Assembly (NCBI RefSeq): GCF_019688735.1
Contig: NZ_JAIFYA010000001.1
Coordinates: forward strand, 248,001-312,000
Source: Thermosulfurimonas sp. F29
GTDB taxonomy: Bacteria > Desulfobacterota > Thermodesulfobacteria > Thermodesulfobacteriales > Thermodesulfobacteriaceae
Direction of reading: 5' to 3'
Length of the DNA stretch: 64,000 nucleotides
The number at the start of each line of letters is the position of its first letter. Positions within the stretch are counted from its first letter, which is position 1. This document shows, one piece after another, positions 40,413-49,168 of the stretch. Both the position numbers and the translations under genes were made by a program. The notes under the pieces are model-generated. The model did not search any database and was not told the DNA's origin. It worked only from the letters and a program-made list of their open reading frames with translations.

Positions 40413-41708
40413 TTAGTGCTTGAACACCCTCTGACCGGTAAAGACCATGGCCACCGGAGGATCGGCCTCATTACAGGCCTCGATGGACTCCCAGTCCCTT
40501 AGCGAACCCCCGGGCTGAATGATGGCCGAGATGCCCTCTCTTATGGCCACATCCACCGCGTCCCGAAAGGGGAAAAAGGCGTCGGAGACCATCACCGAGC
40601 CGGGAAGCCCCGCCCGAGCGGCCCTGGTCTCCTCGTCGATTTCTATCTTCTGGCTCTCCGGACGCTCTCCTCTGCGGATCTCCAATTCCAGTTGCTTGTA
40701 GGAAATTCCGTAGCGATCGTAACACAATAGATCGGCGTACTTGGTATAGGCCTTGAAAATAGCGATCTCGGTAACCCCCACCCGATCCTGTTCCCCGGTT
40801 CCGATGGCCACAGTGCACCGGTCCTTCACGAAGAGCACGGAGTTGGAGGTTACCCCCATTTCCACCGCCCAGCCGAAGATCATGTCCTCGATCTCGCGTT
40901 TGGTGGGTTCGCGTTTGCAGCGCACCTCAGTCCCGTCGGGCTTCGTGGCCAATGCGGGCCTGAGGTCCTCCGGTCCTCTGACCCTGTTGATCTGGGATTG
41001 CTGGATGATGATGCCCCCGTCCATGAGACTCTTGAACTCCACCACCGGAAGTCCCCAGTACTCCTCGAGACGATCCATGCGCTTTATCCGGATGATGCGC
41101 AGGTTGGGCCGTTTTTTCAGGATCTCCACCGCACCCTCTTCGTACTCCGGAGCGGCCACCACCTCGAAGTATTGCTCGCTTATGGCCTCGGCGCAGGCCT
41201 TGTCCACCGGACGGTTAAGGGCTATGGCCCCGCCGAAGGCCGCGATTCGATCCGCCCGAAAGGCCCGCACAAAGGCCTCAGCAATGCTATCCCCGTAAGC
41301 CACCCCGCAGGGATTATTGTGCTTCACGATCACGCAACAGGGATGACGGCTCAAATAACGCAACACATTGAGGGCATTGTCCACATCGGTAAGGTTGGTC
41401 TTGCTGGGGTGTTTCCCGAACTGCAGCATGTCCTCCTCGCGGAGGCTCGAGACCAGCCCCCGTCCCGGAGAGATGAACTCGCACTCCCCCAGCACCAGGT
41501 TTCCGTTTACCAGCTCGTAGAGAGCGGCCTCCTGGTCGGGGTTTTCTCCGTAGCGCAGACCCCGTTCCTCCACCACTCCCGGTTCCACCTCGATCTTCCA
41601 GGTCCTCTTCCGATAGACCAGCGTCTGATCGCCAAAGGTGATCCGGATCTCCGGAGGAAAATGATCTCCCCTGATGGTGCGATACATCTTCTTGAGATCT
41701 TCAGACAC
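40413..41708 (-). CDS. purH: AICAR transformylase (single-domain PurH)
   Basis: 431 residues from a GTG at 41708 with AGAGGGGGTG upstream; a longer in-frame extension to 41885 has implausible composition. LRYGENPDQEAALY, VIVKHNNPCGVA with the catalytic Lys-His pair, and the C-terminal SDAFFPFRDAVD and IIQPGGSLRD are AICAR formyltransferase signatures. The N-terminal IMP cyclohydrolase (MGS-like) domain of bifunctional PurH is missing. The protein transfers a formyl group in the second-last step of purine synthesis; cyclisation would need another protein. Confidence 0.88.
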   Translation of the reverse strand: MSEDLKKMYRTIRGDHFPPEIRITFGDQTLVYRKRTWKIEVEPGVVEERGLRYGENPDQEAALYELVNGNLVLGECEFISPGRGLVSSLREEDMLQFGKHPSKTNLTDVDNALNVLRYLSRHPCCVIVKHNNPCGVAYGDSIAEAFVRAFRADRIAAFGGAIALNRPVDKACAEAISEQYFEVVAAPEYEEGAVEILKKRPNLRIIRIKRMDRLEEYWGLPVVEFKSLMDGGIIIQQSQINRVRGPEDLRPALATKPDGTEVRCKREPTKREIEDMIFGWAVEMGVTSNSVLFVKDRCTVAIGTGEQDRVGVTEIAIFKAYTKYADLLCYDRYGISYKQLELEIRRGERPESQKIEIDEETRAARAGLPGSVMVSDAFFPFRDAVDVAIREGISAIIQPGGSLRDWESIEACNEADPPVAMVFTGQRVFKH

Positions 41709-41773
41709 GACCGCACCCCCTCTCTGGTTTTTTGTCAAGGATAGCTCAGAAGGAGGGACTCCGTCAAATATTC

Positions 41774-43063
41774 CTAACGACGGCTGCGGGGACGAAATTT
41801 TCCCCGTCTGACCCGCGGAGCCCTCGCCGGGGGACGACCGGAGCCACCCAGTTCCTCCCGCACCTCCGCCGGGGAGATCAGCCATTCCTCCTCAGGCTCG
41901 GGGAAGATTACCCTCATGCGCTTTCCGATGAGTTCCTCAATGCCTTCCAGGAAAAAGGCCCCGGTTTCGTCGCAGAGCGAGACGATCTCCCCGGGGGCCT
42001 TACGCACGCGGGCCGCTCTCTGGAGAAAGTCGCTGGGGATCTCCGGAAGGTCGTAGTTTATGACCAGGTCGAGCTCCGGATCCTGTATGAAACGACACCC
42101 GGCATCGGTGGCCACCATGATGCGGGCCTCTCCACGGGCAAAGAGTTTCAGGAAGTTTAGCCGCAGTGGAAGCGGAAGTTCAGGCTTGAGAAAGACGGCC
42201 TTGAGGCCCAGAGCCTTGAGATCGTCGGTGAGCTTCTGCGCCTCGCTTTTTTCATTGACAAAAATAAGGGCCCGAGGCCAGCCCCTTCGCCTTAGCAATC
42301 CCAGAAGAAGAGAAAACTTCTCCTCCTTCGAGATATGAATCACCGAAAGATCCACCGAGGAAAAGTCCAGCCGCCCTTCCTCCACATAGATTTCCTCCGG
42401 TTCCCGGGTAATCTCCGCAGCCACCTCCAGGGCCGGATAGGTCAGATCCTCCATGAGAACCAGAGTCTGGCGCCTTTCCGGGGGAGGCAATTTTTGAAGA
42501 AGCTGCCTGGTGAAAGTAAGGCTTCGGGCCACCATCTTCTCAAGCTCGTCCACAATGAGGAGTTTTAATCCGTGAAGCTTGAGGAGGTGCCACTTCAGGG
42601 CCCGGTTGAGTCCGTCAGGGGTGATGATGAGAAGGTCTCCTATGTTTTCCAGAGCGCGGAGGTCCTCATCGGTTAGACGGTCCTCCGAGGAAAGTGCGGT
42701 AATCTCAATCTCTAGTCCCTCGCTAAGTCGCCGGGCCCATTCCCTCAGGAAGACAACCCTGGCTGCCTCCGGGGCAAGGATAAGAGCCCGGGGAAAGAAT
42801 TCCCGATCCCCGTTTCCCCCGGAAAGACGATTGAGTGCAGCCACCACCACGAAGAGCCCCTTACCGCTTCCCCGACGGGCCTTGAGAATGAGATCCCGCC
42901 CCTTCAGCACCTCGGTGAGGGCCAGGTCCTGGAGGATGGTAGTGCGTTGAAGCCCGGTTTTTCCCAGATTCTCTTTGAGGCGCCTGGACAGGGGAAACCG
43001 ATGCCACGGGCGTCCATGTAGACCTACGGTAAGCCCTACTGCACCGCCTGCACTGCCCTCCAT
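41774..43063 (-). CDS. DEAD-box-helicase-like protein with altered motifs
   Basis: 429 residues with the two RecA-like domains of a DEAD-box RNA helicase. The Q-motif region is LQRTTILQDLAL; motif I reads ARRGSGKG (GKT expected), motif Ia LAPEAAR, motif II VDELEK (DEAD expected), motif V MVATDAGCRFI and motif VI QRAARVRK (HRIGRTGR expected). The last 30 residues are rich in Arg, Pro and Gly, as in RhlE or DeaD tails. The losses in motifs I and VI suggest weak or no ATPase activity. The ATG at 43063 has a G-rich ribosome site. It may act as an RNA-binding factor; this is inference. Confidence 0.75.
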   Translation of the reverse strand: MEGSAGGAVGLTVGLHGRPWHRFPLSRRLKENLGKTGLQRTTILQDLALTEVLKGRDLILKARRGSGKGLFVVVAALNRLSGGNGDREFFPRALILAPEAARVVFLREWARRLSEGLEIEITALSSEDRLTDEDLRALENIGDLLIITPDGLNRALKWHLLKLHGLKLLIVDELEKMVARSLTFTRQLLQKLPPPERRQTLVLMEDLTYPALEVAAEITREPEEIYVEEGRLDFSSVDLSVIHISKEEKFSLLLGLLRRRGWPRALIFVNEKSEAQKLTDDLKALGLKAVFLKPELPLPLRLNFLKLFARGEARIMVATDAGCRFIQDPELDLVINYDLPEIPSDFLQRAARVRKAPGEIVSLCDETGAFFLEGIEELIGKRMRVIFPEPEEEWLISPAEVREELGGSGRPPARAPRVRRGKFRPRSRR

Positions 43064-43136
43064 GAAGAACCCCTCTTCCCCAAGTTAGCGAAAAGGAAGC
43101 GCCTCAAATCCGCTCCACCCGTTCTTTCATGCGGAG

Positions 43137-43165
43137 AAGGTAGGTAAATCCTAAAGGTTTGTCAA
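43137..43165 (-). promoter_or_regulatory. Promoter before the helicase-like gene
   Basis: TTGACA (43165-43160), 17-base spacer, TACCTT (43142-43137) on the minus strand. The 157-bp gap up to the zinc-ribbon gene holds nothing else that was recognised. Confidence 0.6.
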
Positions 43166-43220
43166 GTTACCAACTACCATGAAAAGGTTCAAAGATCTGA
43201 CTAAAAAATTCTTCGCTTGG

Positions 43221-43421
43221 CTACTCCTCCTCCAGTTCGATTTCGGCAAAGGAATGCCCGCAATCGTAGCACTTTACATCCAGGATCTTTCCAAGCAGGG
43301 CCACATACACCTCGGAGGCCCCGCATTCAGGGCAGGGAGTCTCTATCTCTCCGCCTTCCACGATGTTTTTTATCTCCTCGCGCAGTTCCTCCGGCACCTC
43401 GGGATCAAACACGATCTTCAC
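43221..43421 (-). CDS. Small zinc-ribbon protein
   Basis: 66 residues from a GTG at 43421 with GGAGG six bases upstream. An acidic helical start (PEVPEELREEIKNIVEGG) precedes a zinc ribbon with CPEC and CYDC at about 33-36 and 53-56, and the tail is acidic. No specific family was recognised; such proteins often bind RNA or proteins. It overlaps the end of tlyA by 17 bp. Confidence 0.72.
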   Translation of the reverse strand: MKIVFDPEVPEELREEIKNIVEGGEIETPCPECGASEVYVALLGKILDVKCYDCGHSFAEIELEEE

Positions 43422-44217
43422 CGCCGACCTCCTCCTGGGACTTCTCCTGGCAAAATACCAACCCCTTCGATCCTTGTAAAGGAGAATTATCAAACAAAAT
43501 GAAAAATTCCCGGTTTCCCGCCGGCCCCGGCACCGGGCTTTCGGCCACGCCCAGGGCCTTGAGCCCCAGTTCGTCCTCCCCGAAACGCCAGATTTCCTCG
43601 ACGACCCGACGGTGTTTGGCGTGATCCCTGACCACGCCTCCGCGCCCAACCTCCCGCGGACCCACCTCGAACTGAGGTTTTACGAGGGCCAGGATGAACC
43701 CCCCGGGTTTCAGAATCCGTACCGCGGCGGGAAGAACCTTTCTCAGGGAAATGAAGGAGACATCGATGGTGACGAGGTCCATCCTCTCCGGGAGGTCCCC
43801 CGGGGAGAGGTAGCGGGCGTTAACCCCCTCGAGGGAGATCACCCGCGGATCCCGGCGCAATCTCTCGTGAAGCTGACCCCGCCCCACATCCACGGCGTAC
43901 ACCCTGGCCGCCCCGTGCCGCAGCAGACAGTCCGTAAATCCCCCGGTGGAGGCCCCCAGGTCCGCACAGACGAAACCCTTCACCGAAAGACCGAAGACCC
44001 GCAGGGCCCCCTCAAGCTTGAGCCCCCCGCGGGAGACATAAGGCAACCCCCGGCCCCGAATCTCGATCCCGGCCTCGACCGGCACCCTGGTACCGGCCTT
44101 GTCCACCCGCCGTCCGTCCACCCAGACGGCCCCGGACATGATGAGGGCCCGGGCCTTCTCCCGGCTCTCGCAAAACCCCCTCTGCACCAGCAATCGATCC
44201 AGCCTTTCCTTCTTCAT
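43405..44217 (-). CDS. tlyA: TlyA-family rRNA 2'-O-methyltransferase
   Basis: 270 residues. An S4 domain (about 1-60: RLDRLLVQRGFCESREKARALI) is joined to an FtsJ/RrmJ-like methyltransferase domain: SRGGLKLEGAL, ADLGASTGGFTDCLL (SAM site, about 85-99), VDVGRGQL, and VKPQFEVG with its catalytic Lys. TlyA proteins methylate cytidines of 16S and 23S rRNA (haemolysin A is an old name). It is divergent from nadD across 59 bp. Confidence 0.93.
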   Translation of the reverse strand: MKKERLDRLLVQRGFCESREKARALIMSGAVWVDGRRVDKAGTRVPVEAGIEIRGRGLPYVSRGGLKLEGALRVFGLSVKGFVCADLGASTGGFTDCLLRHGAARVYAVDVGRGQLHERLRRDPRVISLEGVNARYLSPGDLPERMDLVTIDVSFISLRKVLPAAVRILKPGGFILALVKPQFEVGPREVGRGGVVRDHAKHRRVVEEIWRFGEDELGLKALGVAESPVPGPAGNREFFILFDNSPLQGSKGLVFCQEKSQEEVGGEDRV

Positions 44218-44219
44218 CG

Positions 44220-44247
44220 TTGACTTTTGGGAACCAGCCCCTATTCT
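44220..44247 (+). promoter_or_regulatory. Promoter of the nadD-mutS operon
   Basis: TTGACT (44220-44225), 16-base spacer, TATTCT (44242-44247). The start would be near 44254, about 23 bases before the nadD ATG. It lies in the short divergent gap with tlyA. Confidence 0.6.
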
Positions 44248-44276
44248 ATTCGTAATCTCCGGAACGGAAAACGCAA

Positions 44277-44870
44277 ATGCGCGTGGGACTTCTGGGCGGG
44301 ACCTTTGATCCGATTCACCTGGGCCACCTGCGGGTGGCCGAGGAGGTGCGGGAGAAGCTCGACCTTTCCGAGGTCTGGTTCATCCCGGCCGGAGTCCCCC
44401 CTCACAAGCGATCGGAACCGCATCTTCCCTTCGAGGAACGCCTGAGGCTGGTTAGGCTTGCCGTGGAGGAACATCCGGCCTTCCGGGTCCTGGATCTAGA
44501 GGGACGGCGTTCCGGCCCCTCCTACACCGTGGACACCCTGGAAGAGTTGCGCCGCAGGCATCCCGACCACGACTACTTCTTCATCCTGGGACTCGACGCC
44601 TTTGTCGAGATCGAGACCTGGCACGAATTCCGGCGACTGCCGGAGCTGGCCACCTTGGTGGTGGTGAACCGGGGAGACCTCGACCTCGAATCAGCCCGGA
44701 ACCTCAGTAAAAGACTCTTCCCGGGCCGGGAGGTCCTTTTTCTCCAGGTGCGGCGCCTGGACATATCCTCCACGGAGATCCGGCGTCTGCGGCGGTCCGG
44801 AAGGTCCATCCGGTATCTGGTTCCCGAGGCCGTACGACGACGGATCGAGGAACGCGGCCACTATCTTTAA
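44277..44870 (+). CDS. nadD: Nicotinate-nucleotide adenylyltransferase
   Basis: 197-residue enzyme of NAD synthesis. GLLGGTFDPIHLGHL (about 4-18) is the nucleotidyltransferase signature with the GTFDPIHxGH motif; FIPAGVPPHK follows; DISSTEIR near the C-terminus is the ISSTxIR motif. Length is normal. It heads a run of same-strand genes: nadD, mutS, amidase, namZ. Confidence 0.96.
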   Translation: MRVGLLGGTFDPIHLGHLRVAEEVREKLDLSEVWFIPAGVPPHKRSEPHLPFEERLRLVRLAVEEHPAFRVLDLEGRRSGPSYTVDTLEELRRRHPDHDYFFILGLDAFVEIETWHEFRRLPELATLVVVNRGDLDLESARNLSKRLFPGREVLFLQVRRLDISSTEIRRLRRSGRSIRYLVPEAVRRRIEERGHYL

Positions 44871-44903
44871 GTAAGACCCGGTTTCAGGGTAAAGTTTAAG
44901 ATC

Positions 44904-47495
44904 ATGCGGACCAGACTCACCCCCATGTTCCGGCAGTACTTCGAGGTCAAGAACCGTTATCCGGATTGCATCCTCTTTTTCCGGCTGGGGGACTTTTACG
45001 AGATGTTCTTCGAGGACGCCGAGGAGGCCTCGCGGATCCTGGACATTGCGCTGACCTCCAGGGAGGCCGGAGGGGGGCAACGGGCGCCCATGTGCGGAGT
45101 CCCGGTGGCCAACGCCGCCCCTTACATCCGCAGGTTGATCGAAGCCGGAAAGAAGGTGGCCATCTGCGAGCAGGTGGAGGATCCCCGGGAGGCCCGGGGT
45201 CTGGTGCGCCGGGAGGTGGTGCGGGTAATCACCCCGGGCCTTTTCGTGGACCCGGAGGGGCTCTCCGACAAGGAAAGTCACTATCTATGCGCCCTGCGTC
45301 CGGGTAAACGCTGGGGGCTGGCCGTGCTGGAACTGTCCGCCGGCCAGTTCCGGGCCGCGATCTTCGAGGACCGCCGCGAACTCGTAAACGAGGTGTTCCG
45401 GCTCGAGCCCCGGGAACTGCTCCTTCCCGAAAACGCCCCCGAGGACCTGCGCCGGGAGCTTAGGGAGGGGCTCCCGGGCCTGGCCTTCACCCCGCTTCCG
45501 GCCGCGGCCTTTTCCGAGGCCAGGGCCCGGGAGCTTCTCTCCGAGCACTTCGGCGTGGAGGATCCGGCCGGCCTCGGCTTTGCGGAAATACCCGAAGCCC
45601 TTTCCGCCGTGGGGGCGGTTCTGGAATACCTCCTCGAAAACGAACGGGAGGCCCTGGGACGGATCTCTCCCCCCCGTCCCTACTTCCCCGGGGATTACCT
45701 CGTGCTGGACGAGGCCACCAAGAGGAACCTCGAACTCACGCGCAACCAGTTCGACGGTTCGGTGCGTCATTCTTTACTCTGGGTGCTCGACCGCACCCGC
45801 ACCGCCATGGGAGGCCGCACCCTGCGCCACTGGCTCCTCTATCCCCTGAAGGATATTGCCGCCATCCGATCCCGTCAGGAGGCGATAACGACTCTTCTTG
45901 AGGACGCGACCCTGCGGGAGGGCCTGGCCGGCGCCCTTTCCCGCATCCCGGACCTAGAGAGGCTGGCCACCCGCTGCGCCCTGCGTCTGGCCGGCCCCCG
46001 GGATCTCGTCGCCCTCAGGGAGGCGCTGGCCGCTCTTCCCGAGGTCCGGGACCTCCTTGCCGGAAAAGAAGGGCTCATTTCCGAAATACGGGAACGGCTC
46101 TCCGACTTTTCTCACCTGGAGGAACGCCTCCGGAGGACCCTTCTCGACGAGGTACCGGCCACGGCCCGGGAGGGAGGGCTGGTGCGCCCCGGGGTGCATC
46201 CCGAGCTCGACGAACTGCGGGATCTCAAGGAGAACGCCCTGAGGTATCTCGCCGAAATCGAGGAACGGGAGCGCCGGCGCACCGGCATCCCCAACCTCAA
46301 GGTGGGCTACAACCGCGTCTTCGGTTACTACCTCGAGGTCACCAAGAGCCACCTTTCCCGCGTACCCAAGGACTACATTCGCAAGCAGACGCTCACCAAC
46401 GCCGAGCGTTTCATCACCCCGGAGCTGAAGGAATTCGAGGCCAGAGTGCTTTCCGCGGACGAGAGGATCCGGGAGCTCGAGTACGAGATCTTTCTCGGGT
46501 TGAGGGAGGCCGTAAGCGGTGAGGCCGAGAGACTCCGGCAGGCGGCCCGGGCCCTGGGTGAGCTGGACGCCCTGGTTTCGCTGGCCGAGGTGGCCGAGGA
46601 GAACCGCTATGTCCGTCCCGAGGTGGTTCCCGAGCCCGGTATCGAGATCGTGGAGGGGCGACATCCGGTGCTGGAAAGGGTGCTTCCGGCGGGAAGTTTC
46701 GTGCCCAACACGGTGAGGCTCGATCCGGAGGAGGCCCGGCTCGTCCTCATCACCGGTCCCAACATGGCGGGAAAGTCCACCGTCCTGCGCCAGACCGCCC
46801 TCATCGTGCTTATGGCGCACACGGGGGCCTTCGTTCCCGCGGAATCCGCTCGCATCGGCCTCTGCGACCGCATATTCAGCCGGATCGGGGCCTCGGACGA
46901 GCTATCCCGGGGACGCTCCACCTTCATGGTGGAGATGGCCGAGTGCGCCAACATCCTCCACAACGCCACGGAGAGGAGCCTGGTCATCCTCGACGAGATC
47001 GGACGCGGCACCAGCACCTACGACGGGCTGGCCATCGCCTGGGCGGTGGCGGAATACCTCCACGAAAAGGGGGCCCTCACCCTCTTTGCCACCCACTATC
47101 ACGAACTCACCGAACTGGCCCGGGAGCTCCCGGCAGCCAGGAACTACAATGTGGCGGTTAAGACCTGGGAGGACCGGATTATCTTTCTTTACCGGCTACA
47201 ACCCGGACCGGCCAGCGAATCCTACGGAGTGCAGGTAGCGGCCCTGGCGGGGCTTCCCCGGGAGGTGGTGGAAAGGGCCCGGGAAATCCTTTCGGCCCTG
47301 GAAAGAAAGGCCGCGGCGGAACCTCCCCCTCGCCCCCCCGCCGGAAGGGATCATCCGCGCCAGCTTTCCCTTTTCGATCCCTATCTCCCCCTCAGGGAAA
47401 AACTCCTGGCGGTGGACCCCGAGGAACTCACCCCCAGGCAGGCCCTGAACCTGATTTTCGAACTGCGGGATCTTTTAGTAAAATCGGGGCTATGA
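44904..47495 (+). CDS. mutS: DNA mismatch repair protein MutS
   Basis: 863 residues, full-length MutS1 type. The mismatch-reading FYEMFF motif (Phe-x-Glu) lies in the N-terminal domain at about 31-36. The ATPase domain has Walker A GPNMAGKST (about 616-624), Walker B VILDEIGRGTSTYDG and ATHYHELTEL. No mutL is in the window. It overlaps the amidase gene by 4 bp (ATGA). Confidence 0.97.
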   Translation: MRTRLTPMFRQYFEVKNRYPDCILFFRLGDFYEMFFEDAEEASRILDIALTSREAGGGQRAPMCGVPVANAAPYIRRLIEAGKKVAICEQVEDPREARGLVRREVVRVITPGLFVDPEGLSDKESHYLCALRPGKRWGLAVLELSAGQFRAAIFEDRRELVNEVFRLEPRELLLPENAPEDLRRELREGLPGLAFTPLPAAAFSEARARELLSEHFGVEDPAGLGFAEIPEALSAVGAVLEYLLENEREALGRISPPRPYFPGDYLVLDEATKRNLELTRNQFDGSVRHSLLWVLDRTRTAMGGRTLRHWLLYPLKDIAAIRSRQEAITTLLEDATLREGLAGALSRIPDLERLATRCALRLAGPRDLVALREALAALPEVRDLLAGKEGLISEIRERLSDFSHLEERLRRTLLDEVPATAREGGLVRPGVHPELDELRDLKENALRYLAEIEERERRRTGIPNLKVGYNRVFGYYLEVTKSHLSRVPKDYIRKQTLTNAERFITPELKEFEARVLSADERIRELEYEIFLGLREAVSGEAERLRQAARALGELDALVSLAEVAEENRYVRPEVVPEPGIEIVEGRHPVLERVLPAGSFVPNTVRLDPEEARLVLITGPNMAGKSTVLRQTALIVLMAHTGAFVPAESARIGLCDRIFSRIGASDELSRGRSTFMVEMAECANILHNATERSLVILDEIGRGTSTYDGLAIAWAVAEYLHEKGALTLFATHYHELTELARELPAARNYNVAVKTWEDRIIFLYRLQPGPASESYGVQVAALAGLPREVVERAREILSALERKAAAEPPPRPPAGRDHPRQLSLFDPYLPLREKLLAVDPEELTPRQALNLIFELRDLLVKSGL

Positions 47496-49168
47496 GAGTC
47501 CTCCTTTCGGCCCTCCGGGCCTTTCTCTTCCTGTGGTTTATGGTCCTCTCCCTTTCCGCTCAGGCCCTGACCCCTTCGGAAAAGGCCTTTCTTTCGGCCA
47601 GGAAGGCCCTGGAGGAGTTCAGTCGCTCACCGAAGAAACAGCACTATCGCCGCTACTGGATCCGCGTGATCAATCGTTTCCGGCGGGTGTACCTGCGCTA
47701 TCCCGAAAGCCCCGAGGCCCCAAAGGCCCTGATCTGGGCCGCCCGCCTCTATCGCAACCTTTACGGCTACTCCCACCTTCGCCGGGACCTCGAGGAGGCC
47801 CTGCGCCGTTACCGGATGATCTGGGAGCACTATCCCCGGAGCAATCTCGCCGACGACGCGCTCTTCGAGGCCGCCGAGATCTACGAGAAACTTCTCGGGG
47901 ATCGGGTCACCGCCGAATACCTGCGGCGTCTCATCCTGAAGCGCTACCCCTCCGGCGACATGGCCGCTCGAATCGCTCCCCCGAAAAGGTCCCCTCCCGG
48001 AAAGACCCCCTCGAAAAACACCGCTCCCCCGGACAAGGCCTCCCCCCCGAAGGAAACCGCCACGGTGAAAAGGATCCGGCACTGGTCCGGCGAGGACTAC
48101 AGCCGGGTGGTGGTGGACCTTTCCTCCCGGGTAACCTTTAAGGACCACGCCCTGAAGGCCTTCGCCGGAAGACCTCCCCGGGTCTATGTGGACCTCTCTC
48201 CGGCCCGGCTCTCTCCCTACCTCAAACCGGAAATCCCCATCGAGGACGGACTCCTCACCCGGGTCCGGGTGGGACAGTATCGCCCCGGCACCGTACGGGT
48301 GGTGCTGGACCTGAAGAGCCTCACCTCCTATCGGGTCTTTTACCTGGGAGATCCCCCCCGGGTGGTCATAGATCTCCTGGGGGAAAGCCCTCCACGCAGT
48401 GCCCCGAAAAAAGAAACCGAACGGGAGATCCCCCTTAAACCTCCGTCCCCGAACCATTATTCCCTGGCTCAACAGCTCGGACTCAAAATAAGACGCATCG
48501 TGATCGATCCCGGTCACGGGGGACACGACCCGGGGGCCCTCGGCCTTTACGGACTAAAGGAAAAGGACATTACCCTCAGGGTCTCGCGGTACCTGGCCGA
48601 GGAGTTACGGCGCTGTCTGGGCTGCCAGGTCATCCTGACCCGGGATCGCGATGTCTTCATTCCTCTTCTCAAACGCGCGGCCATCGCCAATCTCAAGAAG
48701 GCGGATCTTTTCGTCTCCATCCATGTAAACGCCGCCCCCAACCGGCGCTCCCGTGGCATCGAAACCTATTACCTCAGCTTCACCACCGACCCCGAGGCCA
48801 TGCGGGTGGCGGCCATGGAAAACGCCATCTCTCGCCTCTCCCTGTCGGAGCTTCAGGATCTGCTGAAAAGGATCCTCCGGAACGCCAAAGTCGAGGAGTC
48901 CCGGCGCCTGGCCGAGGAGATCCAGAGACATCTGGTGAAGCGTCTTTCCCGGAGATACCGGGGGGTGCGCGATCTCGGAGTCAAGAAGGCCCCCTTCGTG
49001 GTCCTGGTGGGAACGCGCATGCCCGCGGTGCTGGTGGAGATCTCCTTCATCACCAATCCCACCGAGGCCCGACGATTGCGCTCGGAAAAATACCTCCGGG
49101 AAATCGCCCGGGGCATCGCCGAAGGAATAAAGGCCTATGTGAACGAGATCCAGGTGGCCCGGCCATGA
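47492..49168 (+). CDS. N-acetylmuramoyl-L-alanine amidase with TPR-like and AMIN domains
   Basis: 558 residues. A signal peptide (about 1-25), a helical repeat region resembling TPR units (about 28-150), a Pro/Lys-rich linker (about 155-190), an AMIN domain that targets septal peptidoglycan (about 190-300), and a C-terminal Amidase_3 domain. The last has IDPGHGGHDPGA, a zinc-binding Glu, SIHVNAAPN and VEISFITNP. It cleaves the stem peptide from the glycan strand, as AmiC does during cell division. It overlaps namZ by 4 bp. Confidence 0.93.
   Translation: MRVLLSALRAFLFLWFMVLSLSAQALTPSEKAFLSARKALEEFSRSPKKQHYRRYWIRVINRFRRVYLRYPESPEAPKALIWAARLYRNLYGYSHLRRDLEEALRRYRMIWEHYPRSNLADDALFEAAEIYEKLLGDRVTAEYLRRLILKRYPSGDMAARIAPPKRSPPGKTPSKNTAPPDKASPPKETATVKRIRHWSGEDYSRVVVDLSSRVTFKDHALKAFAGRPPRVYVDLSPARLSPYLKPEIPIEDGLLTRVRVGQYRPGTVRVVLDLKSLTSYRVFYLGDPPRVVIDLLGESPPRSAPKKETEREIPLKPPSPNHYSLAQQLGLKIRRIVIDPGHGGHDPGALGLYGLKEKDITLRVSRYLAEELRRCLGCQVILTRDRDVFIPLLKRAAIANLKKADLFVSIHVNAAPNRRSRGIETYYLSFTTDPEAMRVAAMENAISRLSLSELQDLLKRILRNAKVEESRRLAEEIQRHLVKRLSRRYRGVRDLGVKKAPFVVLVGTRMPAVLVEISFITNPTEARRLRSEKYLREIARGIAEGIKAYVNEIQVARP

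Noticed and set aside
43179-43502. Plus-strand frame of 107 codons over the zinc-ribbon gene
   Set aside because: The minus-strand zinc ribbon with two CxxC pairs and a good ribosome site explains the region better.
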